Origin: Aulostomus chinensis
Lineage: Eukaryota; Chordata; Actinopteri; Syngnathiformes; Aulostomidae
Assembly: GCA_037954235.1 (NCBI GenBank)
Contig: JBBMOA010000001.1
Location: 14,089,980-14,153,979, forward strand
Direction: 5' to 3'
Length of the DNA stretch: 64,000 nt
The position numbers and the translations under genes are program-made. The number at the start of each line of letters is the position of its first letter. Position 1 is the stretch's first letter. Below the pieces are notes generated by a model. The model saw only the letters and a list, made by a program, of their open reading frames with translations. It ran no database searches and was not told where the DNA came from. Shown in pieces: positions 1 through 9,444 of this stretch.

Positions 1-1358
1 GAGGTTCGTAGCAACTCTTACTACATGACCGTCAGCATCATTTTGAGGTTATTCGAAACTTTCACTCCATTACTGTTAGCATCATTTTGAGTTCATTAGC
101 AATTCTTACTACATCACTGTCGCATCATTTTGAGATCATTAGCAATTCTTCCGACATCACTGTCACATTATTTTTAGCTTCGTAGCAACTCTCAGTACAT
201 GACTTTCAGCATCACTTTGAGGTTGTTCGAAATGTTCACTCCATTACTGTTAGCATCATTTTGAGTTCATTAGCAATTCTTACTAAATCACTGTCGCATC
301 ATTTTGAGATCTTTAGCAATTCTTCTAACATCACTGTCGCATTATTTTGAGGTTCGTAGCAACTCTTACTACATGACTGTCAGCATCACTTTGAGGTTTT
401 TCGAAACACTTACTACATTACTGTAAGCATCACTGAATTGATTAGCAACTATCACTACATTACTGTTAGCTTCATTTTGAGTTAATTAGCAATTCTTCCG
501 ATACACTGTCGCAATATTTTGAGGTTCGTAGCAACTTTTACTACATCATCGTTGTTTTATTTTGAGGTTCGAAGCAACTCTTACTACTTTACTGTTAGCA
601 TAATTTTGAGTCTGTTAGCAATTCTTAAGACATCACTGTCGCATTAAATTGAGTTCATTAGCAACTCTTACTACAAGACTGTCAGCATCACTTTGAAGTT
701 GTTCAAAACACTTACTACATGACTGTCAGCATCACTTTCAGGTTGTTGGAAACTCTTACTACATTACTGTAAGCATCACTGAGTTGATTAGCAACTATCA
801 CTACATAACTGTTAGCATCATTTTGAGTTTATTAGCAATTACTCCGACATCACTGTCTCAATATTTTGAGGTTCGCGGCAACTTTGACTACATTACTGTC
901 ACATTATTTTGAGGTTCGTAGCAACTCTTACTACATGACTGTCAGCATCACTTTGAGGTTGTTTGAAACACTTACTACATTACTGCAAGCTTCACTGACT
1001 TGATTAGCAACTATCACTACATTACTGTTAGCATCATTTTAAGTTCATTTGCAATTCTTCTGACATCACAGTCGCATTATTTTGAGGTTCGTAGCAACTA
1101 TCACTACATTACTGTCAGCATCATTTTGAGTTCATTAGCAATTCTTACTAAATCACTGTCGCATCATTTTGAGATCATTAGCAATTCTTCTGAAATCACT
1201 GTCGCATTACTTTGAGGTTATTAGCAACTCTTACTACATTACTGTCTGCATCATTTTTAGGTTACTTGAAACTCTAACCACATGAGTGTCAGCATCACTT
1301 AGTTTATTAGCAACTATCACTACATTACTGTTCGCATCATTTTGAGTTCATTAGCAAT
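1..1358 (-). repeat. Satellite, higher-order subfamily, reverse orientation
   Basis: Tandem ~43-44 bp monomers read on the minus strand relative to the arrays at 9445 and 25105. Monomers differ in a recurring order: one with AACTCAGTGATGCTTACAG, one with TTTCGAAyaACCTCAAAG, one with ACGAACCTCAAAATAATGCG and one with AATGAACTCAAAATGATG (all as minus strand), giving a period near 173 bp. The array runs off the left edge. Open frames here (for example 1000-1215) merely translate the repeat and are not genes. Confidence 0.93.
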
Positions 1359-2913
1359 GTGGGGCTTTGATTGGGAATTGTAAGAAAAATCACTGAATGA
1401 ACAACACAAACACAGACTGTGTCTGAAATTCCACACCTGCACCCGACTCAGAATGAAAAACCAGTGTGGACTCAATTGTATCCACTAACCATACTGATTC
1501 TGGAGAAATTTCTTTGTGTGTTTTGATGGACGCGAGCCAAGTAGAAATTTCCCACAATGCAATAGGGCGGCGTTTGGTCAGTGTTGAGCAGGCGTCAGTC
1601 TGACAATGATGTCATTTTATTGTGTCATCACCTGACCAGACCCAAAAGTAGGCTCAGGTATCAGTTTCTTCTCAATGCTAATGTCTGCTAGCTTAGTCTG
1701 CTACTTTGATGGCTCTGCCTGCTCAAAGGTCCAGACCCCTGGATGTGGTGGTTCCTACCTGAATGTAGAGTCTGTCAGCTCATGTTGTTAAATCAACTCA
1801 CCAGGAACACCAGTAGATTTCAATGGACTGACAATGAGTCTCATTGAATGGGTGTCTCGTCCAACGAGAAACAATCAGTCTCAGGTTGAAGCTCATCAAT
1901 GAGGTCTTGTGGATCAGTGGCTTGCATGAATGAATGAGTTGGAAGACTTCTTGGAAATTAAAGAGGATTTAATACAATGAAGAAAACCCTTAAGACAGAG
2001 TGATAATTCCAGCAGAGTAATTAAGGCCCATATTGAGTAGCAGGTATGAATTAGCCTGGATTTTTCTGAGCTTCAAGTAGACGGCTAAGAGGCAGGTGGA
2101 AAGGTGTGTAGGATGAACGATGGTGACCTCCAACCAAATGAAGAGGACTGAGTGGAGGCTGACCAGCTCTACGGAGTCAGGCGGAGTTTGGCAGCGAGAC
2201 AGGAGTCCAGGCCTGAATCGGTGAAAACCAACGTAACCGGCTTACGTTCTCAGCTGGATTCTCCCATCGATGTACGACGCCTCTCCAACGAACTGGTGGG
2301 AGGACGGCCTCCAAAGCCTCCACCTCGTCGACCGTGGCTCCCGCTGAGATTTGCTCGATGAAGAAGGGAAGCGCGTTGATGGGCTACCCTCTGGTCTCAG
2401 GCTGCTGGCTGCCTGGACTAAGCTGCTCTTCTCCGACACAAAGGTGGCTTCTCTCTCTTCAAGGCTCACAGGAGGTCAAGAGTGTAGCGACCGTGAGCCG
2501 AGATCGATGATGAATTACAAAAATAGAAAATCAAAAAATAAATTAGAGGAATAGAAAAGAAAAGGGGGAGGAGCCGGACCAGCTGCTCTAGGAGCTCACA
2601 CACAAAGGGCAGAAACAAGAAGCACTGAAGAGAGCGCCAGCAGTGGATGGTGCCACCACTGTTACAGTAAACTGGTCCGCCTCAGAGCAGTGACCTTTGA
2701 CCTGTGAGGGGTTGTTGGCCAATCAGCACACTTTGCTGTCTTCAGTCCTTCTCAGATATCAACAAATGAAGCTGGTTGAACAGACAGCAATCATCATCAC
2801 TCAGAGACATCACCTGGAGAGGAAGACTGCTCCGAGTTCTGACAATGACAGTGAAGAGGCAAGGAGAGCTGGACAACCACAGACAGTGAAACATTCGGAA
2901 CATCATGTTGATA

Positions 2914-2916
<3 letters not shown>
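1359..2916 (+). repeat. Left arm of ~1.55 kb inverted duplication
   Basis: This stretch is matched almost base for base, reversed and complemented, by 7898-9444. The outer end (GTGGGGCTTTGATTGG) meets satellite; the inner end meets a GT microsatellite. Differences seen by eye are few: single substitutions, small indels and a longer C run in the right arm. A third, clearly diverged copy of the inner two thirds lies at 47045-47995, so the arm is itself built from an interspersed repeat family that I do not recognise. No convincing coding region; small frames at 2152-2361 and 2351-2554 are not conserved between the three copies. Confidence 0.9.

Positions 2917-2988
<72 letters not shown>
2917..2988. 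repeat. (GT)36 microsatellite
   Basis: An uninterrupted GT run of 72 bp at the inner end of the left arm. Its partner at the inner end of the right arm (7868-7897) is only about 30 bp, so the two have changed length independently since the duplication. Confidence 0.98.
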
Positions 2989-2989
<1 letters not shown>

Positions 2990-3229
2990 AGAATCGGAAT
3001 CAGAATCTTTTATTTTTGTTGTACGGGGAGGGGGGGGTACAGTGACAATAGTTAGAGCGCTCTTCCAGAGCCACCGTGCACCACAGAATGCAGATACAAA
3101 GAAAAGATAGAAAAGATAAAAGCAAGATAAAAGACACTGTTAGAACAGAAAGATCCATAAACCCACCAACCAGAGGTGTGTCTGGTACAGATGTGGAATT
3201 ATTGGCTCACACAATGTTGAGGACACTGG
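2989..3229. repeat. Probable interspersed-repeat tail and purine-rich DNA
   Basis: Begins with CAGAATCGGAATCAGAATC followed by TTTTATTTTTGTTGTAC, a form often seen at ends of fish non-LTR insertions, then purine-rich sequence to about 3150. No gene is seen. Family assignment is from memory of fish repeats and is uncertain. Confidence 0.35.
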
Positions 3230-3312
3230 AAGAAGACAAACAAAAAAGGCTGGTGTGATCCAGACCTTCATCAAAAATGGTCCTGGAGAACTGTTCAATG
3301 TGTCAGGACTTC
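3230..3312 (+). repeat. 83-bp direct repeat, copy 1
   Basis: Starts AAGAAGACAAACAAAAAAGG and ends GTGTCAGGACTTC. The same 83 bp recur at 4093-4175, offset 863 bp, apparently without change. Copy 2 sits directly behind a fragment of SINE head (4075-4092), while copy 1 abuts a SINE tail at 3313, suggesting duplication linked to the SINE insertion. Confidence 0.9.
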
Positions 3313-3440
3313 TGTCCATTGTCTTCTGCTTATCCTGTTCAGGGTCATGGAGGGGGTGGAGCCTATCCCAGCAGCTTTTGGGCGACAGGCCGTGTTCACC
3401 CTGGACAGGTCACCAGTCCATCACAGGGCCAACACATCCA
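3313..3440 (-). repeat. SINE-like element fragment (3' part)
   Basis: Contains GGAGCCTATCCCAGC, CCTGGACAGGTCACCAGTCC and ATCACAGGGC, hallmarks of a very common fish interspersed repeat, here with its 3' end (GACCCTGAACAGGATAAG on the minus strand) at the left. The element is cut short near 3440 and lacks the tRNA-like head. A fuller copy is at 4825-5155. Confidence 0.75.
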
Positions 3441-4074
3441 CAGACAAACATTCCAAGCCAGACTCAGGAGGATTTCTCCACCCTACAGACTGTAAAGGAA
3501 CCATCAAAGATGGCAGTTGGAGTTCTGTGGATCTGTGCTGGATTCCTCGTCCTCACGGACCAGAAGTCTGTCTGAAATACTGCACTGATTGATGATCTTT
3601 TCATGAATCTGGAAAAGCTTCTAAAATGAAAGGAAAACAATCCTATCTTCTTCATGTCTCAAGCCAAATCAAACCAAGAGTTCTTTTATCATATTTTTTT
3701 AACCGGACGTCTGCTTTGACTGGTTGGTTGTTGAAAGAGAGCAGGACAGGACAGACAGCAGAAGACAAATATAGAGAAGGAAAGACAAAAGACAGAGAGA
3801 AAGGAGGGAGAGAATGACAAAAAGATGGGAACAAGATGAGGGTGAAAGACAAGCAGAGAGAAAGACAGAGGGACAGGGGGATGAAAGACAGACACGCAAC
3901 CAACAACAGCAGCAGCAATAATAGTAAACTAGCTGCCAATGATAACGTCTCCTGGTCGCTGAAGCAATCAACTTCATAATAGGAGGATTGAAGAGCCAGG
4001 AAATAAAATATTAGCACAATACTGATGTGAATGTTCGTGCAATACTGAGAACACTGATATGTAGACGACTAGTA
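3441..4074. other. Non-coding stretch with purine-rich tract
   Basis: No gene seen. The interval 3730-3915 is strongly purine-rich on the plus strand (AGACAGAGAGAAAGG-like), which gives long but meaningless Leu/Ser-rich frames on the minus strand. Confidence 0.6.
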
Positions 4075-4092
4075 GGGGCGGCACGGTGGTGC
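4075..4092 (+). repeat. SINE head fragment
   Basis: GGGCGGCACGGTGGTGC is the first 17-18 bases of the tRNA-like head of the same SINE-like family as at 4825-5155. It is interrupted at once by copy 2 of the 83-bp direct repeat. Confidence 0.6.
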
Positions 4093-4175
4093 AAGAAGAC
4101 AAACAAAAAAGGCTGGTGTGATCCAGACCTTCATCAAAAATGGTCCTGGAGAACTGTTCAATGTGTCAGGACTTC
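4093..4175 (+). repeat. 83-bp direct repeat, copy 2
   Basis: Matches 3230-3312 at offset 863 with no difference seen. It follows the SINE head fragment at 4075-4092. Confidence 0.9.
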
Positions 4176-4251
4176 AGAAGCTCCAATCCTCTCTAAGGTC
4201 CAGTGAGAGTGGAAGAGATTATAAATGAGAGAAGCAGGGCCCTCACTCAGA

Positions 4252-4324
4252 ACTGAACCAGCTCAGTTGGGAGAGCCTTAGACTGAAGATCTAAAGGTCC
4301 CTGGTCCGATCCCAGGTTTCAGCA
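4252..4324 (+). pseudogene. tRNA-Phe(GAA)-like, probably decayed
   Basis: The cloverleaf is largely preserved: D stem GCTC/GAGC (4261-4264 with 4273-4276), anticodon stem TTAGA/TCTAA, loop CTGAAGA with anticodon GAA at 4285-4287, T stem CCTGG/CCAGG. The acceptor stem (4252-4258 with 4317-4323) pairs at only five of seven positions, with mismatches at 1-72 and 7-66. Position 8 is C instead of T, and the T loop reads TCCGATC rather than TTCGATC, which damages the pol III B box. No T-run terminator follows closely. A relic of a tRNA-Phe gene is the best call; a weakly active gene is possible. Confidence 0.75.
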
Positions 4325-4567
4325 GAGGAGCAGCATTGACTTTACTTTCCAGTGGAGGAACTGCAGACATGAAGGAAACTAACATCTTGTCCTGTGCATT
4401 CTTGTGACATTCAGGACATTTTTGGAGCCTCTTGTTGGATTTTGCCACAGAGAATCAGAGCCAATCAAAAGCATGGTGGACTTTAACATGGAGGACTGAA
4501 CAAGTCAAGAAAGCATCAGTTTGACCTTCACAGGTGTTTCTGTTCCTGTCTCAATGCTGTAGAAAGA

Positions 4568-4640
4568 GCCTGAGGAGCTCAGACGGTAGAGCATCAGACT
4601 TTTAATCTGAGGGTCCAGGGTTCAAGTCCCTGTTCAGGTG
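4568..4640 (+). tRNA. tRNA-Lys (anticodon TTT)
   Basis: A 73-nt cloverleaf: acceptor GCCTGAG with TTCAGGT (seven pairs including two G-U), D stem GCTC/GAGC, anticodon stem TCAGA/TCTGA, loop CTTTTAA with U33 and anticodon TTT at 4601-4603, T stem CAGGG/CCCTG and T loop TTCAAGT. The B box GGTTCAAGTCC is intact. No CCA is encoded, as expected in eukaryotes. Deviations: position 8 is G rather than T, the D loop has AGACGG where AGTCGG is usual, and no run of four T residues lies within about 60 bp downstream. It lies about 240 bp from the tRNA-Phe relic in the same orientation. It is likely a tRNA-Lys gene or a recently retired one. Confidence 0.78.
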
Positions 4641-4824
4641 CTGTGGAGGTTCCAGTGTTTGACAACATGGGACTGGATGAAGTTTAGTGTTGAACAAACT
4701 GTCATCATCAAAAGTAGAAGTGTTCTTGTCTTGCCACTGTGAGACTGTCGCTAGAAAACTGACCAACAGTAATAAACAATAATTTCATGTGGCATGCAAT
4801 TAACAAAACACCTACACTGATGGT

Positions 4825-5155
4825 CGAGGGGGGGGGGGTGGAGCCTATCCCAGCATCTACGGGCCAGAGGCGGGGTTCACCCTGGACAGGTCACCAGTCC
4901 ATCACAGGGTCAGCACACAGAGACGAACAACCATTTATACCTACGGTCAATTTAGAGTGTCCAATCAGCCTCGTCCCCAATTACATGTCTTTGGACGGTG
5001 GGAAGGAGCCGGAGTACCAGAGAGAACCCACGCATTCATGGGGAGAACATGCAGGCTCTACACAGAAAGATTCCCCACCCGAGCCTGGACTCAAACCAGA
5101 ACCTTCTTGCTGTGAGGCCACAGTGCTCACCACTGCACCATCATGCAGCCATGCT
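4825..5155 (-). repeat. SINE-like element, nearly full length
   Basis: Read on the minus strand it starts with a tRNA-like head (A-box-like TGGTGCAGTGG, B-box-like GGTTTGAGTCC), runs through TCTTTCTGTGTAGAGCCTGC and CGTGGGTTCTC, and ends with GATGGACTGGTGACCTGTCC and GCTGGGATAGGCTCC. This is a widespread teleost repeat. It has many substitutions, so it is an old copy. The frame 4787-5209 that covers it is not a gene. Confidence 0.8.
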
Positions 5156-5338
5156 CTCTTCTACTTTCCTCAATTGTGTTTCTTTCATGTCCTCCTGAGA
5201 TCATTCTAGTTACTGTCAAAGCCCTGATGACATCATCAGGAATTCTGACTTTGATCTGGAGACTCTTGCTTTAATCTGAATTTGATCTGACTAATGTTTT
5301 AGTTTAGGTTGCATGATACCGTCCACCTCATTTCTCCT

Positions 5339-5462
5339 GATGGACTGGTGACCTGTCCAGGGTGAACCCTGCCTCTTGAACAACGTCACCTGGGATCGCC
5401 CCCCCCCCCCCCCCCCCCGTGACCCTTAAAGGATAAGAACAGAAAGTGGATGGAGGGATGGA
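5339..5462 (+). repeat. SINE-like 3' end with poly-C run
   Basis: Plus-strand copy of the 3' part of the same SINE-like family (GATGGACTGGTGACCTGTCC ... GGATAAGAACAG ... GTGGATGGAGGGATGG), with a run of about 19 C at 5400-5418. Confidence 0.75.
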
Positions 5463-6931
5463 CTCAACACTGAAATCAGCTGATCTGATCCACATTCTAA
5501 TGTTTCCTGTCCCTCTTTCGGAGTCAGTCAGAATAGTAGTGTATATAATAATGTATATCCAACCTTGTAGTATCTTTCCAAAGCTTTTAGTATTTCTTCT
5601 TGTTTCTACTTGTAGTTTTAGTGTCTGGATCTTTTCTTTTGATGTCCTGCTGTCTGCTCTTTGCTTTTGGAGCTTCCTTCAACAACTACCAGGCCTCCTG
5701 GGTACTGTAGGAAACATGGTCAAGTTCTTCTGACTTCTCCAGGAACGTCCTGCTCACATTGGTCTGTCTTCATTTTGACTCCTCCCACTGCCACAATGAC
5801 CAGCCTTTATACTCTTGGTGACTGGGGCCCTGGTTGCTGCAGGCCTCAACACCAGCCTGTGGTTGAGAGCAGGGCAGAACAGAACTGACAGTATCTCCCA
5901 TGCAGGACCTGGGTCATCGCCTGGTGCCAGCTGGGGCACCGCTTTAACCTGGACCCCTAGAGGATCTTCTCCAGGAACTGGCCTTTTTGGTTCCATCAAG
6001 GCCTGAGAGGATGGTGAAGAGTGATCCTCCACCAGGCAGCACAGTCAGCAGCAGCCATTTTGTTCCACTAGAATCAAGTATGATAGTGACAGACTGGTGA
6101 GTACTTGCTAACTAACACTTCCTGTTTTTCCTGCTATTCTTCCATGAATGTGCTCATGTTGGCTGGTCCCCAACCACAGTTTCAAAGCCATGATGACATC
6201 TTTCATCAACAATCAGACTTATTTTTTCTCTATTAGGACAAATAAGGTTTCAACTGACATGGCTGGCCAACGTCCTGGAGTTCATTCAGCCTGGAGAACC
6301 AGGTGCTGGTTCCTTCTTTTACCAGGCAGGAACGGGCAGCAGATCCAAGATCAGTAGGTGAAGATGTCTGCTTTGACTGGTAGGAGGAAAGAGAGCAGGA
6401 GAGCTGGTCAGAGACAAAGACAGATCATGAAGAAGGAGTGCTGTATTCTGCTAGCACATGCTAGTGACAGTCAGAGATCAGGAGTCTCAGCAGGGAAAGA
6501 TTCATCTCTTATTTCAGAGGACAATTGGACGTTCACTGGAAGACTGTGAATGTTTGAGGGTCAGAGGAGAAAAGAGGACAAGTGCACCTGTTGTGTGTGA
6601 TGGGGCACCAGCATGGAGGAAGTTGTCAAACATTTTGAGCGAAAAAGCATGAATCTTCAAGTAAAGAATTAAAATGATTTAGTTAACAATGAGGTCTCTG
6701 TCATAAAACAAAAGGAACAACTGACTCCCTCACCATTTCCACCCTCTTCAACAGATTCACATTTCAAAACAACCAGGTTTATTTTGTTCCCTTTTAGCAG
6801 AGGATGGTTTTGATCCATCCACCTCTGGGTTCCTCTGTAAATCCATATTTTGGGTTCTGGCTTGTTCTGCTTTTCATTTTGTGTTTGTATTAAAGTTCTG
6901 TTGCTTAAAAAAAGAGGTTTTTGCCTTTTTA

Positions 6932-6934
<3 letters not shown>
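5463..6934. other. No gene identified
   Basis: Anonymous sequence in the loop of the inverted duplication. Open frames are under 100 codons, have no recognisable motif and show no splice-consistent extension. Confidence 0.5.

Positions 6935-6964
<30 letters not shown>
6935..6964. repeat. (AC)15 microsatellite
   Basis: An uninterrupted AC run of about 30 bp. Confidence 0.95.
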
Positions 6965-6966
<2 letters not shown>

Positions 6967-7029
6967 CAGCCAAGCATATAGAATGATACAGTCTGAGGTG
7001 GTTTTGACTGGTCGGCACCAATGTGCACT

Positions 7030-7110
7030 GTTTGGCACTGAAGTCATGTGACTGAAGTCATCCAGTCATGTGACTGAAGTCATCCATTCATGTCAGTGAT
7101 GTCACTCTGC
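7030..7110. repeat. Short tandem repeat, ~30 bp unit
   Basis: GTCATGTGACTGAAGTCATC recurs about three times with decay in the last copy (ATTCATGTCAGTGATGTCA). Confidence 0.7.
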
Positions 7111-7377
7111 AGGACTGTCACTGCCGTCTCATTCTAGAAAAGAATCCAGACTCCACCTGTGGCTCCATGATAACTGATGGACCTCTGGTTGGAGGCTGGA
7201 CGATGATGTTTGGTCTGGGGGGGTTAAGATGGTGGGGCTGTTTCAGTTCTAGTGCTGAAGGCTTTCACCATGACAGTCAGACTCTCCTCTGTCCTTCATG
7301 GTCCCTCAAATGTGCAGTGTGGACCTCACACACTGAATTTAGCCTGAAAACTCTTCATGAACAGCAGGAGACTCAGA

Positions 7378-7435
7378 GTCTCTGTGGCGCTCGGCTGTTA
7401 ACAGAGAGGCTGGTGGTTGGAGCCCCCCAGGGACC
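7378..7435 (+). pseudogene. tRNA-Asn(GTT) pseudogene lacking most of the D arm
   Basis: GTCTCTGTGGCGC at the 5' end, TCGGCTGTTAACAGAGAGGC with anticodon GTT, then GGTGGTTGGAGCCCC and CAGGGAC at the 3' end follow the vertebrate tRNA-Asn layout. About 15 nt are missing between position 13 and the anticodon stem, removing most of the D arm. The B box has G for C in GGTTCGAGCC. The anticodon stem is also mispaired. It cannot fold as a normal tRNA. Confidence 0.8.
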
Positions 7436-7865
7436 AGGACCAGGCTCTACTGGTGCTGAGGACTCAGTTGATCAGCTGCTGAGTTGCTACTTGATGTCAG
7501 CATTGGTCTGTTTCATCCTGAGTAGTTTGATCCTAGCAGAGTCGCTGCATCAATGATCTGAATGTGGACGGACAGACTGACCCTCCACAGCAGACGCCTG
7601 TCACAGATCTCTGGATGAGACACTTTGAGGTAAAGCCAGGTTCTGCCAGTCCCACTCACATGTTTCAATCACATGTTCAGAGATGGGTTTGTTGTTCCTG
7701 AATCCATTTCTTATTTTCTGATCACCTTGTGGATTGTTCATCATTCTCCTCATCACCATACTTTAGGTTGCAGTACGAACACCTGAGTTAGTCTGGGGTT
7801 GCAGGAATCATACAGCATCCAGATAATAGCAGGCTGAAACATTTATTTAAAAGAGTTTAACATGG

Positions 7866-7867
<2 letters not shown>
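7436..7867. other. No gene identified
   Basis: Anonymous sequence between the tRNA-Asn relic and the right arm's microsatellite. Confidence 0.4.

Positions 7868-7897
<30 letters not shown>
7868..7897. repeat. (AC)15 microsatellite
   Basis: Inverted counterpart of the GT run at 2917-2988, but less than half as long. Confidence 0.95.
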
Positions 7898-7900
<3 letters not shown>

Positions 7901-9444
7901 TATCAACATGATGTTCCGAATGTTTCACTGTCTGTGGTTGTCCAGCTCTCCTTGCCTCTTCACTGTCATTGTCAGAACTCGGAGCAGTCTTCCTCTCCAG
8001 GTGATGTCTCTGAGTGATGATGATTGCTGTCTGTTCAACCAGCTTCATTTGTTGATATCTGAGAAGGACTGAAGACAGCAAAGTGTGCTGATTGGCCAAC
8101 AACCCCTCACAGGTCAAAGGTCACTGCTCTGAGGCGGACCAGTTTACTGTAACAGTGGTGGCACCATCCACTGCTGGCGCTCTCTTCAGTGCTTCTTGTT
8201 TCTGCCCTTTGTGTGTGAGCTCCTAGAGCAGCTGGTCCGCCCCCCCCCCCCTTTTCTTTTCTATTCCTCTAATTTATTTTTTGATTTTCTATTTTTGTAA
8301 TTCATCATCGATCTCGGCTCACGGTCGCTACACTCTTGACCTCCTGTGAGCCTTGAAGAGAGAGAAGCCACCTTTGTGTCGGAGAAGAGCAGCTTAGTCC
8401 AGGCAGCCAGCAGCCTGAGACCAGAGGGTAGCCAATCAACGCGCTTCCCTTCTTCATCGAGCGAATCTCAGCGGGAGCCATGGTCGACGAGGTGGAGGCT
8501 TTGGAGGCCGTCCTCCCACCAGTTCGTTGGAGAGGCGTCGTACATCGATGGGAGAATCCAGCTGAGAACGTAAGCCGGTTACGTTGGTTTTCACCGATTC
8601 AGGCCTGGACTCCTGTCTCGCTGCCAAACTCCGCCTGACTCCGTAGAGCTGGTCAGCCTCCACTCAGTCCTCTTCATTTGGTTGGAGGTCACCATCGTTC
8701 ATCCTACACACCTTTCCACCTGCCTCTTAGCCGTCTACTTGAAGCTCAGATAAATCCAGGCTAATTCATACCTGCTACTCAATATGGGCCTTAATTACTC
8801 TGCTGGAATTATCACTCTGTCTTAAGGGTTTTCTTAATTGTATTAAATCCTCTTTAATTTCCAAGAAGTCTTCCAACTCATTCATTCATGCAAGCCACTG
8901 ATCCACAAGACCTCATTGATGAGCTTCAACCTGAGACTGAGTGTTTCTCGTTGGACGAGACACCCATTCAATGAGACTCATTGTCAGTCCATTGAAATCT
9001 ACTGGTGTTCCTGGTGAGTTGATTTAACAACATGAGCTGACAGACTCTACATTCAGGTAGGAACCACCACATCCAGGGGTCTGGACCTTTGAGCAGGCAG
9101 AGCCATCAAAGTAGCAGACTAAGCTAGCAGACATTAGCATTGAGAAGAAACTGATACCTGAGCCTACTTTTGGGTCTGGTCAAGTGATGACACAATAATA
9201 TGACATCATTGTCAGACTGACGCCTGCTCAACACTGACCAAACGCCGCCCTATTGTATTGTGGGAAATTTCTGCTTGGCTCGCGTCCATCAAAACACACA
9301 AAGAAATTTCTCCAGAATCAGGATTGACAGTGGATACAATTGATTCCACACTGGTTTCGGGTGCAGGTGTGGAATTTCAGACACAGTCTGTGTTTGTGTT
9401 GTTCATTCAGTGATTTTTCTTACAATTCCCAATCAAAGCCCCAC
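7898..9444 (-). repeat. Right arm of ~1.55 kb inverted duplication
   Basis: Reverse complement of 1359-2916. The match continues past the arm: the first ~75 bp of satellite outside each arm also mirror one another, and after one monomer of difference they match again, so satellite was part of the duplicated segment. In this arm GAGCCATGGTCGACGAGG supplies an ATG to a short frame; the left arm and the copy at 47 kb have ACG there, so I do not call a gene. Confidence 0.9.

Noticed and set aside
1000..1215. Repetitive ITVSIILSSLAIL-type open frames in satellite
   Set aside because: They are translations of the 43-44 bp monomer; the same words appear in every reverse-orientation array and are broken by ordinary monomer variation.
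2697..3110. 137-codon plus-strand frame with a Cys-Val run
   Set aside because: The run is the GT microsatellite translated. The copy in the right arm has a different length and no matching end.
5754..6032. 92-codon minus-strand frame and overlapping plus-strand frames
   Set aside because: No motif, no splice context and overlapping frames on both strands; treated as chance.
1359..9444. A single DNA transposon with 1.55 kb terminal inverted repeats
   Set aside because: The flanking satellite is inverted between the two sides and mirrors itself past the arm ends, which an insertion would not cause. No transposase is found in the loop.
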